Of a DNA stretch of 64,000 nucleotides, positions 18,220 to 26,867 are shown one piece after another. Position 1 is the first letter of the stretch. Every line of letters starts with the position of its first letter. Both the position numbers and the translations under genes were made by a program. The stretch covers positions 186,001-250,000 of the forward strand of contig CAJXLT010000002.1 of the NCBI GenBank assembly GCA_913056365.1, read 5' to 3'. The notes beneath the pieces were generated by a model. The model saw nothing but the letters and a program-made list of their open reading frames with translations, was not told where the DNA came from and did not search any database. Source of the stretch: an uncultured Paenibacillaceae bacterium. Its GTDB lineage: Bacteria; Bacillota; Bacilli; Paenibacillales; K13.

Positions 18220-18248
18220 AGCATAGCAAAGTCCCACAAGTACTGCAA
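18220..18248 (-). promoter_or_regulatory. Sigma-A-type promoter of the GH94 gene
   Basis: On the minus strand TTGCAG, a 17-bp spacer and TATGCT give a good sigma-A promoter about 50 bp upstream of the GH94 start. The palindromic operator follows the -10 by 11 bp. Confidence 0.65.
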
Positions 18249-18295
18249 TAGTACAAATGTCCTCTGCAGACTAATCAGCTATACAGAAATGATAC

Positions 18296-18448
18296 TTACC
18301 TCTTCCGCATCGCTCTGCGCTCGGCATAATCCACACACTTGAAGCATACCTTGACAGGCTTGCCTGCATCATTGACATAGTTCCTTGGTTCCACAGCTTT
18401 AGTGCCGCAAATATAGCATTTTGAAGAACGAAATAACCAACCGAACAC
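18296..18448 (-). CDS. Small zinc-ribbon protein
   Basis: About 50 residues from the GTG at 18448, chosen because AAGGAGG lies 7 nt upstream; the 74-residue ORF-track version starts without a ribosome binding site. Two CxxC knuckles, CYICG and CFKC, are separated by about 20 residues and followed by a basic tail (YAERRAMRKR). This indicates a structural Zn-binding fold that may contact nucleic acid, which is inference. No family name recognised. Confidence 0.6.
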   Translation of the reverse strand: MFGWLFRSSKCYICGTKAVEPRNYVNDAGKPVKVCFKCVDYAERRAMRKR

Positions 18449-18562
18449 AACATCGCCTCCTTGCAAGACCGACTTGAAATGCTCCACCCTTTTCGGTCGG
18501 TCCTGCAACGCTAAAGGCAAGCATGTGATTAACTATTTGTGAAGGAAATCTTCTCCATGAGA

Positions 18563-19156
18563 TTATGCGAGTGGGGTATTATGATGCTGTAAAGTGAAAC
18601 CTTCATTAATGATACTAGACCGACTGCTCATATTGCAATAAATAGGATCAAAGTTGTGCTTCCGGTAAATCGCCATTAAGGCTTCATTAAATGCAAAGAT
18701 TTCATTAAGAGAAGGAATCGGCATGAATTCTGCTTTCGTTCCTCTTTTAGGTTGAAAGATGCTGTAATCCGGAACAACACCCAATTCAGATAATTCTCTA
18801 ACGCCATCAATGAGTACATATACGGGCTGCAATCCTAATACAAAATTACTTCGCACCTTCCCAAATCCAAATACATCCACAGCTTCCCTATACTTGTTAA
18901 GGAGAACGTGATATGGCGTCTTGCCGGGGCAAATTTTCGTATAGTCTTTCTCCCCTGCAACCTCCATATTGTACTGCACCCACTTCACTCCAGTTTCCTT
19001 GGCAGCGTGCAGTTGCTCCATATTATCGTGCGGGCAAATATTCAAATAGGTGTCAAATCTGGATAGAGGAATTGCTTGATTCAAAGTATGCATAATATCA
19101 TATGTGAAATCCCATACACTTTTTTCATCGGATAAATTGCCTGCCATGAACACCAA
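18563..19156 (-). pseudogene. Radical-SAM-like C-terminal half, N-terminus missing
   Basis: About 197 residues that look like the second half of a radical SAM barrel of the HydE/biotin synthase type: VFMAGNLSDE, YLNICPHDNMEQLHAAKETG, VQYNMEV, KICPGKTPYHVLL, FGFGKVRSNFVLGLQP and LGVVPDYSIFQPKRGT. No CxxxCxxC cluster motif exists. The frame is open upstream to a TGA at 19223-19225 and still reads like protein (TFLLEHEQVGPHQHLVF), but no ATG or Shine-Dalgarno is present there. Either a frameshift split it from the preceding gene, or a deletion removed the cluster-binding part. A deliberate cluster-less paralogue is the alternative. Confidence 0.5.
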
Positions 19157-19170
19157 ATGTTGGTGAGGAC

Positions 19171-20025
19171 CTACTTGCTCGTGTTCCAGAAGGAATGTAA
19201 GAGTCTTGACGTATATACTTTGTCAATCACAATCCAGTCTCCCTCCTCAGGGAGCAGCAACGAATAGTTGAATTCTTCTTCTCTATCGCGCCGGTAAAGC
19301 TGATAGGGATCGTTCTGGCGGTGAACTTCGGTAAAATATATGTGCGGGTCATGCGTACCATTTCCGTACCCTAATGCTAGAGACAACCCCGCAGTCAGAA
19401 CAAACAGCTTGTTCTTCCCCAGCTCAGCAATTTGAGACCATACCCGATGATTCTGATAAACCTTGTCAAGATGAAACATCTTTATCTGTGGCCAGTACTC
19501 GGGAATTATCCCCTCTTTGTATTTATGAACGATATGCTCATTTAGACGCTGGGCGAACGGTGAAAGAGATGTAAAATTTTTAATAGCATGCAGCCCCCTC
19601 CCATCGTATGGAATGTACGAAATTTTTTGATGTAGACTGAGCCGTTCGTAAATTTCCGTCAAGACCCATTGCTTGAATTTATGAAGTTCCGAGTTGGAAG
19701 GACCACATATCGCAATTTCTGTATCAAGTCCATCTCCGTATATTCGTTTCAATGCGGTGTTACTTAAATAACGATCGAGTTCAAGTTGTATCAAATCATA
19801 GCAATCGATAATGGTTTGACTGTCACACAAGTTGAGCGGGTATTCCGGATTGCCTATATCACAGAGCATGACTTCAGGATATCTCAGTACATAAGTAATC
19901 TCCTGTATGGAACAGCCGTCATCTAGTATCTTCTTGGTCTCCGCATAATGCGACGTACTTACGCCGCTTACTGTCCGATTGCAATGAGCGGCACTTGTTA
20001 ACTGGATTGGGACGAATTGGCGCAA
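19171..20025 (-). CDS. Unrecognised protein, weak phosphoribosyltransferase-like C-terminus
   Basis: 284 residues from a TTG start with GGAGGAGG about 9 nt upstream. Late motifs LFVLTAGLSLALGYG, DPHIYFTEVHRQND and DWIVIDKVYTSR resemble the strand-loop pattern of PRPP-binding phosphoribosyltransferases, but the usual DDxxxTGxT loop is not intact. The frame stops 14 bp before the radical-SAM-like ORF. The sequence after IDKVYTS in the next frame continues like protein, so the two may be one frameshifted gene of about 480 codons. It is third in an operon with NTP_transf_5- and TMK-like genes. Confidence 0.5.
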   Translation of the reverse strand: MRQFVPIQLTSAAHCNRTVSGVSTSHYAETKKILDDGCSIQEITYVLRYPEVMLCDIGNPEYPLNLCDSQTIIDCYDLIQLELDRYLSNTALKRIYGDGLDTEIAICGPSNSELHKFKQWVLTEIYERLSLHQKISYIPYDGRGLHAIKNFTSLSPFAQRLNEHIVHKYKEGIIPEYWPQIKMFHLDKVYQNHRVWSQIAELGKNKLFVLTAGLSLALGYGNGTHDPHIYFTEVHRQNDPYQLYRRDREEEFNYSLLLPEEGDWIVIDKVYTSRLLHSFWNTSK

Positions 20026-20064
20026 TTTCGATTCACCTCCTCCGATCTAACACCCTGATTCCTG

Positions 20065-21702
20065 TCATGTGAGCGGACTCAACTCGATTTCTCCTTCGAA
20101 GAATGGCGATGGCCAGACTAAATGTGTGTGCAACTCCCAATCGTCAGATAAATAATCAAAATACCTGACCCTGAACTTAAAGCACCTTCCATGATGCAAG
20201 GTAAAAGGAAGCTCCTTACAAGGAATTGTTCCCGTTAGCAAATAGCCGGATGCATGCAACCCTTGCACATGCCAGTCGTGATCTTGTACGATTTCTCCTG
20301 TCTCACCGATCAGTCGTCTCAACTGGGCTTGTTGATCGCACAGACCCGCGCAAAATTGTGCCGACGCGTTGCGGTCATTCGCGTAAAACTGGATCGCTAT
20401 CCCATCCGTAAATCCCCATGGAAAGCGCCACGGATCCTCTTTTGCCAGCCCGATGACCCGGGTAGTATGAACACGAAGTTGCATATGAACGAACTGCTCA
20501 TCCCATTGAAGGCACCAAGAGAAGGCTGGTAGTCCCTTACTCCCTTCCCTTCCTTCCTGAATACATGATTCAAGCCTGTCCATACCAGCTTCATAGGCAG
20601 AACCAACCGTAATCCAGTCAGCGAACTGGTCTTGTACGTACGGGCTTGCTCTATATGCTGGGAAGCTGCAAAGGCGTTCTTCTCGAGCGGCTTGCTTAAT
20701 TGCCTGCAGTTCTTCTGACGGATGGAACGCAAATTTCCAGAAAGATGTCGTATAGCTTCCATATTTCCAAGTATCATCAAGCAACCGCTCTATGGAGCAA
20801 GATGCTGCAAACTGCCGATACAACACTAGCAACCGTTCATTGCTCGCCCCCACATATGCATACAGATCTAGGAGCCTCTTAATAGCGACACGCATGATAA
20901 CAGTGGCATTCAGTATTTCAGATCGAGACGTGATGACATTGAGATTGTCAGGGGCATTGAAATAATACATTTGCAACGCTCTCCAAAAGTCCAGAAGTTT
21001 CTTGACAGTAACTCGGGGCGCCACTAGCGTATCGTTAGGTTCCATCTCGGTTACATGATGGTAGACGTGCCAGGCGCACAGAATGAGTGTATCGACAGCA
21101 CCAGGACTGGTATATCCCTTCTCGTGATCATAAACGGCATCATGGAAAACGCTTTCTATTTGTAAACCATGAAAGTTACGAGTCTGATGCAGCTCTACTT
21201 TGAATCTTTCTTGATATTCGTTTTTTTCAGCACTTACTAGAACGACTGCATCGTGCTGCCAACGAACCATCGCTTCGAGACTATGAATGAGCGGACGATG
21301 GTAATAGCCGTTGGACAACAAGACTTCTCTGGCTTTCAATAATTCGTCCTTCGATACAAGCATATCAATGTCACGTGAAGATCGCTCTCCTGCATCCGGA
21401 TATAATTTCTCCGAAAAGTCCACACCTTTCAAGCAGACACACTTGATTCCGGCTGACATCAACAATTGAGTCAGTCGTCGGGTCTCTTGCAGATACGTCA
21501 CATGCCTCTGTCGATTCAGCAACCAAATTTCTCTGGACCAGCGGATGCTGTGCATATCCATATCCGGCGACTCCGCAATCATCCTGGCTGCTAATCCTTC
21601 TGATTTGAATGTCACAGACAAATCCTTCAATTCGTCTACATCATTGGCGGTCAGAGATTTATAAGGTAAATCCAATGCTGCTCGAATCAATCGTTTTATC
21701 AT
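20065..21702 (-). CDS. NTP_transf_5-type nucleotidyltransferase with CBM9-like C-terminal domain
   Basis: 545 residues. Residues 1 to about 350 fit the NTP_transf_5 family: CVCLKGVDFSEKLYP, then SSRDIDMLV with the paired aspartates of nucleotidyltransferases, and LCAWHVYHHV later. Residues from about 400 to 545 (FSWCLQWDEQFVHMQLRVHT, DGIAIQFYAND) resemble a CBM9/DOMON-type beta sandwich that usually binds sugars. Such nucleotidyltransferases often sit in peptide or glycan modification clusters. Its substrate is unknown. AAAGGAG precedes the ATG. The gene lies between the TMK-like and the unrecognised gene and is cotranscribed with them. Confidence 0.65.
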   Translation of the reverse strand: MIKRLIRAALDLPYKSLTANDVDELKDLSVTFKSEGLAARMIAESPDMDMHSIRWSREIWLLNRQRHVTYLQETRRLTQLLMSAGIKCVCLKGVDFSEKLYPDAGERSSRDIDMLVSKDELLKAREVLLSNGYYHRPLIHSLEAMVRWQHDAVVLVSAEKNEYQERFKVELHQTRNFHGLQIESVFHDAVYDHEKGYTSPGAVDTLILCAWHVYHHVTEMEPNDTLVAPRVTVKKLLDFWRALQMYYFNAPDNLNVITSRSEILNATVIMRVAIKRLLDLYAYVGASNERLLVLYRQFAASCSIERLLDDTWKYGSYTTSFWKFAFHPSEELQAIKQAAREERLCSFPAYRASPYVQDQFADWITVGSAYEAGMDRLESCIQEGREGSKGLPAFSWCLQWDEQFVHMQLRVHTTRVIGLAKEDPWRFPWGFTDGIAIQFYANDRNASAQFCAGLCDQQAQLRRLIGETGEIVQDHDWHVQGLHASGYLLTGTIPCKELPFTLHHGRCFKFRVRYFDYLSDDWELHTHLVWPSPFFEGEIELSPLT

Positions 21703-21735
21703 ACAAGCTCCTTTCCAGCCATATAAGGCTTGATA

Positions 21736-22431
21736 CTAAACTACATGCGATCGTTCGGTGCTAGCAGCCTTAATCTCTGAAATTCGGTCTGCAATGGTGT
21801 GAACAATCTGACTTCGGCTTAGTTGATCTGTATGCAGCACATTCCAATTGCTCTCCGCGGCGAGTTTTAAATACGTTTCTGAGACCTTGCTCTGAAACGA
21901 AACAAATCGTTCACGCGCATCGCCAATGTGGTTATCAAATTCGCCCAGCTCCGGCTTGGAGAAGGATGTTCTTCTGCTCCAGCAAATCGCAGGGTCTGCA
22001 TGCAACAGAAACACTGCATCGCCAGTTTGCAAACCGGAGAAGATACTGTGTAACAGCGTCTTATTGAAATGTTCTTTTGTCATGAATCGAGCCAAAATTT
22101 TATAATACCATGCATCAATGACAACTATTTTATTTTGCGCTTTCATAGGTGAAATATGGTATTGATCCAATAACTGATACCAGAGCGCATGCATGAACAA
22201 CCAACACTCATCCGGCATCTCCCGAAGTGGATCATCATTGTTATATTTCCAGAAAATTTCCTTGAATTGCTTCATAAACGCATGAATGTATGGCGTTTGT
22301 TCAGGAACATCCTTTCTGGTAATCTGCGTAGCATCATATCCCCGCTCGTTGAGAGCCTCCACTACCTGCGCCACCGTACTGGATTTCCCGCTCGCATCAA
22401 TACCTTCAATCGTCACAAATAATCCGCTCAA
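21736..22431 (-). CDS. Thymidylate kinase-like P-loop protein
   Basis: 231 residues. The Walker A motif GIDASGKSS and FVTIEGID are typical of thymidylate kinases. The DR(F/Y) motif of housekeeping Tmk is replaced by IDAWYYK, and a lid-like CWSRRTSF segment is present. The protein is therefore probably a specialised nucleotide or nucleoside kinase. TTG start with AAGGAGG 9 nt upstream. It is the first gene of a four-gene minus-strand operon, divergent from the ABC exporter. Confidence 0.7.
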   Translation of the reverse strand: MSGLFVTIEGIDASGKSSTVAQVVEALNERGYDATQITRKDVPEQTPYIHAFMKQFKEIFWKYNNDDPLREMPDECWLFMHALWYQLLDQYHISPMKAQNKIVVIDAWYYKILARFMTKEHFNKTLLHSIFSGLQTGDAVFLLHADPAICWSRRTSFSKPELGEFDNHIGDARERFVSFQSKVSETYLKLAAESNWNVLHTDQLSRSQIVHTIADRISEIKAASTERSHVV

Positions 22432-22545
22432 ATGGATTTTCCTCCTTCAATCCGATTTCATAGTATTTGCAATTTTCCAACTTTTCGTTATCATGTCAAT
22501 ATAAATACAATCATGCGAATTAAAAATCATGATGATGAATTTTTC

Positions 22546-22574
22546 TTGACACCTTTTGATAACGCTTTCATTAT
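22546..22574 (+). promoter_or_regulatory. Sigma-A-type promoter of the ABC-2 exporter operon
   Basis: TTGACA (22546-22551), a 17-bp spacer and CATTAT (22569-22574) lie about 84 bp upstream of the first permease start. The spacer contains a cre site. Confidence 0.65.
22557..22570. promoter_or_regulatory. cre (CcpA) site inside the exporter promoter
   Basis: TGATAACGCTTTCA matches every position of the cre consensus TGWNANCGNTNWCA. It lies between -35 and -10, so CcpA bound here would repress. Confidence 0.65.
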
Positions 22575-22657
22575 AAACCGGATGTAATAAACATGTGAAT
22601 CCCACATTTTGGATTTTTCTGTTACAAATCTGATCCATTCCAAAGAAGGTGAACGAC

Positions 22658-23458
22658 TTGATTAAGTACGTTTCGATTTCCATTATAGCTTTCAAGCATT
22701 TGTACGTGTATAAATTGGATATACTTCTCCGCCTAATCACTGCGTTTTTAACCGTTTTTGCTCTGAAGGAGCTATGGACCGTCATTTACCACAGCGGAGA
22801 CAATGTAGCCGACTCCAGTGGCGTCTCCCTTGTATCCATGACAACTTATGCCATGGCATCTCATATTTTGCGTGCCATTCTAGCACAGGATCTGTCTATT
22901 GAAGTCGAGCATCGCGTCAGAAACGGTGATATCGTCTTCGACATTATGAAGCCATGGAATTATATGATCATGCAACTATCCAGAGTTATCGGCCAAAGCT
23001 TGTACAGCACGCTGTTCATCGTAATCCCGTTACTTTTGACATGCTCATTGATGTTTCCATTTGAGTCGCCTGATGATCCGCTACAACTTATGACTGTCCT
23101 GATTAGCGTAACGCTAGCGTTCTTCATTAACTTTATGATCAACTTTCTCATTTCCTTATTGGCCTTTTTGTTTACGTCTGTATGGGGATTTGAGTTTGTG
23201 AAATGGGTACTGATTGAAGTGTTTTCTGGCTTATGGATTCCGATTTGGTTCTTTCCCGAAGCCGCGAGTAGAATACTTTTTATGCTGCCATTCCAAGCTA
23301 TCTACCATACACCCTTGTCCATCTTCATCGGTCGTTTTTCAGAACTGGAAGCATTGAAACATATCGGAGTGCAAGCAATTTGGCTAGTCCTATTGGCAAT
23401 TCTCTCTCAAAGTGCGTACGTGTTTTTAAGACGTCAATTACAAATAGCGGGGGGGTAA
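22658..23458 (+). CDS. ABC-2 family transporter permease (COG4587-like)
   Basis: About 266 residues with six membrane segments, typical of the ABC2_membrane_6-type half permeases that occur in pairs. The TTG at 22658 is preferred over the GTG at 22649, because AAGGTG lies 6 nt before the TTG and overlaps the GTG. A VEHRVRNGDIVFDIMKPWNYM segment matches the cytosolic coupling region of this family. It overlaps the next permease by one base (TAATG). The family is an uncharacterised export or uptake system. Confidence 0.75.
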   Translation: MIKYVSISIIAFKHLYVYKLDILLRLITAFLTVFALKELWTVIYHSGDNVADSSGVSLVSMTTYAMASHILRAILAQDLSIEVEHRVRNGDIVFDIMKPWNYMIMQLSRVIGQSLYSTLFIVIPLLLTCSLMFPFESPDDPLQLMTVLISVTLAFFINFMINFLISLLAFLFTSVWGFEFVKWVLIEVFSGLWIPIWFFPEAASRILFMLPFQAIYHTPLSIFIGRFSELEALKHIGVQAIWLVLLAILSQSAYVFLRRQLQIAGG

Positions 23459-24261
23459 TGAAGATACGTTACTTTAAGCTATGGCTCAGCTTGGAGCATG
23501 CAAATTTAAAAGCAAGAACAACCTACCTGTTTAACTTTGTCGTCGGCATAGTCAGTGTGTCGATCCTTGGCTTATCTACCGTCTTTATTACTTGGATCAT
23601 TACACGACAAATTCCGGTCATTGGCGGTTGGAATTTCTATCAAATGTTATTTATCTATTCCATGTGGCGGGTTTCACACGCGCTTTTTAATATATTTGGC
23701 AATCATATTAGTTCGATCGACTATTTTCTGAGAGAAGGGCAATTGGACCGTTTATTAGTCAGACCGCTTCCAGTGCTATTTAGTTTTTTTACCCTTAGAA
23801 TCAATATTGGCGGTATCGGAGACCTTCTGGCCGGACTAACGGGACTTTACTATGCGTACTCACATATATTTGAATGGCATGTCGCCACTGTCTTTTTAAT
23901 ATTATTCCTATCTATTAACGGCGCTGTTATTGAATGGTCTCTCTTTACCATGATCGCTTCTCTCGCCTTTTGGACACTTCAGTCGAACGGACTTCGTTCC
24001 ATCATGGAGACATTCCTATACACATTTACACGATTTCCGCAAAATATATACAGCATTAAGATCCAACTGATCATGACATTTATTTTCCCAATCGGGTTTA
24101 TGAGCTTCTATCCGTCGCAAGCGTTGTTTGGCAATACAGAAAGCACCCCATTCTTCCAAGCTCTCGCCTATTTGTCACCGCTTGTGGCCATTCTCATGGC
24201 TACACTGACCGTTTGGATATGGAATCAAGGTATGAAAGTTTACAAAGGAGCTGGTTCTTAA
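23458..24261 (+). CDS. ABC-2 family transporter permease (COG3694-like)
   Basis: About 267 residues from the ATG at 23458, which overlaps the previous stop. The longer start in the ORF track lies within the upstream gene. Six helices; FLREGQLDRLLVRPLPVLFSF is the family's cytosolic loop. With the preceding gene it should form the heterodimeric membrane part of the transporter. Confidence 0.75.
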   Translation: MKIRYFKLWLSLEHANLKARTTYLFNFVVGIVSVSILGLSTVFITWIITRQIPVIGGWNFYQMLFIYSMWRVSHALFNIFGNHISSIDYFLREGQLDRLLVRPLPVLFSFFTLRINIGGIGDLLAGLTGLYYAYSHIFEWHVATVFLILFLSINGAVIEWSLFTMIASLAFWTLQSNGLRSIMETFLYTFTRFPQNIYSIKIQLIMTFIFPIGFMSFYPSQALFGNTESTPFFQALAYLSPLVAILMATLTVWIWNQGMKVYKGAGS

Positions 24262-24262
24262 T

Positions 24263-25273
24263 ATGAAATGTATTGAAGTTCAAGATTTGGTGAAAGAATA
24301 CCCTGTTTTCGAGAAGGCAAACCATTCATTTCGCCTGCTTCAGTCCATTTGGGGCAGAAAGCGGTTTGACAAGCGTGTAGTGGACGGATTGTCATTTGCC
24401 ATCGACAGAGGGGAATTCGTAGGATACCTAGGCCCGAATGGAGCAGGAAAATCGACCACATTAAAAATGTTGTCCGGTGTGCTTACCCCCACTGCAGGCT
24501 CGATTAAAGTAGAAGGAGCGGTGCCGCATAAGCAGCGCATCGAGCATGCCAAACGTATCGGGGTGGTGTTCGGACAAAGGACCCAATTATGGTGGGATCT
24601 TCCGTTACTTGATTCCTTCAAACTGCTCGCAAAAGTGTATGACGTGCCTCGTTCCGTAGAACAGCATAATATTGCGCAGTTTGTTGAACTATTGGACCTT
24701 CATGATTTCTTGCATACGCCAGTGAGACAGCTCAGTCTGGGACAGCGCATGCGCGGTGAGATCGCTGCTGCCTTGCTCCATAATCCCCATATCCTGTTCC
24801 TAGATGAGCCGACTATCGGCTTAGATATTGTAGCTAAGGAGAAGATTCAGACGTTCCTCAAGGAAATCAATCAGGAATTGAACGTCACTGTACTGCTGAC
24901 TACACACAACATGGACGACGTGGAGAAATTGTGTGACCGCGTCATCTTAATCGATAGCGGCAAGATTGTGTTCAACGGACAGACCTGCCAGCTGCTGCGT
25001 TCATTCGGAGAGAAAAAACGTCTACTAATTGAAGTATCCACTACCTTTAATGAGAATGAATGGAATGGTCCGCCATTTTTCATACATGAACGGAATAGCT
25101 TGCAATTTGAGATTACAGAGAACAAGGATATAGCGACAATTGTGAATCAAGTATCTCAGCTTACAATCATTCAGGACATTAAGATTATGGAGTCGAAAAT
25201 AGAAGATGTGCTGCGCAGTTTGTATCTTGAAAAGGAAACATCTACTAGATTGGACATGGACAAGAAAGCGTAG
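24263..25273 (+). CDS. ABC-2 transporter ATP-binding protein (COG4586-like)
   Basis: 336 residues. Walker A GPNGAGKST, signature LSLGQRMRGE, Walker B ILFLDEPTIGLD and H-loop LTTHNMDDVE are all present. GVVFGQRTQLWWDLPLLDSF is characteristic of the COG4586 group, which travels with the two permease types seen here. AAAGGAGC lies upstream. The gene ends the exporter operon; a modest GGTTACT/AGTAACC hairpin follows at 25310-25344. Confidence 0.85.
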   Translation: MKCIEVQDLVKEYPVFEKANHSFRLLQSIWGRKRFDKRVVDGLSFAIDRGEFVGYLGPNGAGKSTTLKMLSGVLTPTAGSIKVEGAVPHKQRIEHAKRIGVVFGQRTQLWWDLPLLDSFKLLAKVYDVPRSVEQHNIAQFVELLDLHDFLHTPVRQLSLGQRMRGEIAAALLHNPHILFLDEPTIGLDIVAKEKIQTFLKEINQELNVTVLLTTHNMDDVEKLCDRVILIDSGKIVFNGQTCQLLRSFGEKKRLLIEVSTTFNENEWNGPPFFIHERNSLQFEITENKDIATIVNQVSQLTIIQDIKIMESKIEDVLRSLYLEKETSTRLDMDKKA

Positions 25274-25463
25274 TTTCCCCCTAGAATAGCATTTTGAAGC
25301 TTTTATTAAGGTTACTCTTAGACAAATCTACGACATAAGTAACCTCATGATATATCCACTTTCACCCTTTTTTTAGTCTTACTTTTAATTAGGGTATTCC
25401 TTATGATGCCTGAAACATTTAACATAGAGCTACTATACCAAGAAGAGAGGTAACTGACCAAAG

Positions 25464-25874
25464 ATGATCATGTCAGCTCAACAATTACAATCGCCGCTTG
25501 CCTCCATCTCGACCTTGAAAGATGTCATTAATTGCGGGACCATTCGCTACGCGTATAACGCCCGTCTCGCGCACTACACGGATCCGTTCGACTACATGCA
25601 GCTTCATTGTGACAAAAAAAATATCACCTATGCGATCTACGGTGAACATCTCTCTTTGAACGGCATACAGTTTGTGTTGCCCCATTCTTTCATGAAATCC
25701 ATTTACCATGTGTTTATTTTCCCTGCTGAAGTAATGGTAGATCCACTGCAAATGGAAATTGACGATGAATTGATCATGTTCTTATACTTGATCCTAGATT
25801 TATACGAGCAAGGCAAATTACTAGCGAAAGAATCGGCAGACGGTAAGGTACGACGAATCAAATCTTTCGGCTAA
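25464..25874 (+). CDS. Standalone copy of an undescribed domain (see 27908 gene)
   Basis: 136 residues, no known motif. Its body aligns along its length with the N-terminal region of the condensation protein encoded at 27908: shared IRYAYN, PFDYM-L-C, IY-V, DPL-M-IDD-L, FLY, LY--GKLL. The absence of signal peptide and membrane helices suggests a cytosolic protein. Starts at 25464 and 25470 are both possible, with AGAGAGG upstream. It is followed by a long hairpin. Function unknown; a partner or inhibitor of the fused protein is possible. Confidence 0.65.
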   Translation: MIMSAQQLQSPLASISTLKDVINCGTIRYAYNARLAHYTDPFDYMQLHCDKKNITYAIYGEHLSLNGIQFVLPHSFMKSIYHVFIFPAEVMVDPLQMEIDDELIMFLYLILDLYEQGKLLAKESADGKVRRIKSFG

Positions 25875-25910
25875 TTGCAGTATCTTCGTTCAGAATCGTT
25901 AAGAACACCT

Positions 25911-25958
25911 CATGATTTCCAGGCCTTCTGCCAATCGGCAAAAGACCTGGAAATCATG
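25911..25958. terminator. Long hairpin between convergent genes
   Basis: The 13-bp stem CATGATTTCCAGG/CCTGGAAATCATG contains an inner TGCC/GGCA stem. It separates the standalone-domain gene from the convergent lipoprotein gene. No T-run is present. Confidence 0.65.
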
Positions 25959-25979
25959 TCTATACGAAACTATCTAGTC

Positions 25980-26846
25980 TCACTCATTTATTTCAATTAA
26001 TGCTTTCATGACTTCTTCCCATTGTTTAGCATGATCCTGGTCTACGACACTCCCTTTTCTGGTCGTTAAACTCACCGAAGGATGTTCGGACTCAGGGCTT
26101 TCTACGATATGCAGGAATACAACATATTCATGATTCGCTTTGTATTGCTTGGGAAGTGAGAGTTTTTCGAAATTGTGTATACGTTCATCACCCTTATAGA
26201 GTTGGATAAGATCATAATTGAACCTTCGGATCATGTCACTTTCATAAGTAAAATCATTCGTCTGAATATGGATGATATAGTCTGATTCCTGAATGAGTTG
26301 GCTAAGGCTATCCGGTTTTTCTTTAATCTTTCTTTTTTCCTTTATCTTCTCATACCCCGGGGACTTCTTTATTTTCCCGATAATATCGTCTAATTTCTCC
26401 CCTTCATGGGGCCCGGAAGTAATCGTCTTATTTTCCACAGGAATATCTAGATGCGGATTGGCCAATATATATATGCTGTTCGGGTATTTTTCGGAATCAA
26501 ATTGCTCTAGGAACAGCACCTCCGACTCCTTTTCTTTGGCAAATGCAGTGACCGCATAGACTTCGATTTGCGATTTTTTCTTCAATGAACCTTTGATAAC
26601 TTCTTCTACTTCGATTATATACTTTGTTTGATTCTTGCTTCCATATTCAACGGGTCGGGTAAGTGCACCAACTATGATCTCGTCAGCCAATTCTGTCAAT
26701 CCTTCAATCTCGCGATATTTTTCACTGACTAGGGCGTTTGGCAAAGTTGACATATCTTCCTCTTCAGTGGCCGCATGAGTGCACGCAGCAAGGAGTAGGG
26801 TCAATAATGCTAATATATAAAACAGACGTGTTCCTTTTTTCATCAT
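25980..26846 (-). CDS. Lipoprotein of unknown function
   Basis: 288 residues. The N-terminus MKKGTRLFYILALLTLLLAAC ends in a lipobox, so it is likely lipid-anchored outside the cell. Two similar beta-rich halves can be discerned: ADEIIVGALTRPV with KYIIEVEEVIKGSL, and SDYIIHIQTNDF with RFNYDLIQLYKGDE. They look like two copies of the same fold, separated by a Lys-rich linker (KIKEKRKIKEK). No enzymatic motif. It lies just downstream of the metalloprotease gene, suggesting cotranscription. Confidence 0.6.
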   Translation of the reverse strand: MMKKGTRLFYILALLTLLLAACTHAATEEEDMSTLPNALVSEKYREIEGLTELADEIIVGALTRPVEYGSKNQTKYIIEVEEVIKGSLKKKSQIEVYAVTAFAKEKESEVLFLEQFDSEKYPNSIYILANPHLDIPVENKTITSGPHEGEKLDDIIGKIKKSPGYEKIKEKRKIKEKPDSLSQLIQESDYIIHIQTNDFTYESDMIRRFNYDLIQLYKGDERIHNFEKLSLPKQYKANHEYVVFLHIVESPESEHPSVSLTTRKGSVVDQDHAKQWEEVMKALIEINE

Positions 26847-26867
26847 TGGGAATTCCCCCCTTATATT

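Noticed and set aside
18271-18453. 60-residue ORF overlapping the zinc-ribbon gene
   Set aside because: The other frame carries the paired CxxC motifs and the ribosome binding site.
19140-19230. Programmed ribosomal frameshift joining the two ORFs
   Set aside because: No slippery heptamer or following structure was seen; mutation or deletion is simpler.
22447-22785. 112-residue minus-strand ORF
   Set aside because: It covers the divergent promoter region and the start of the exporter gene, and lacks a family or a ribosome binding site; shadow ORF.
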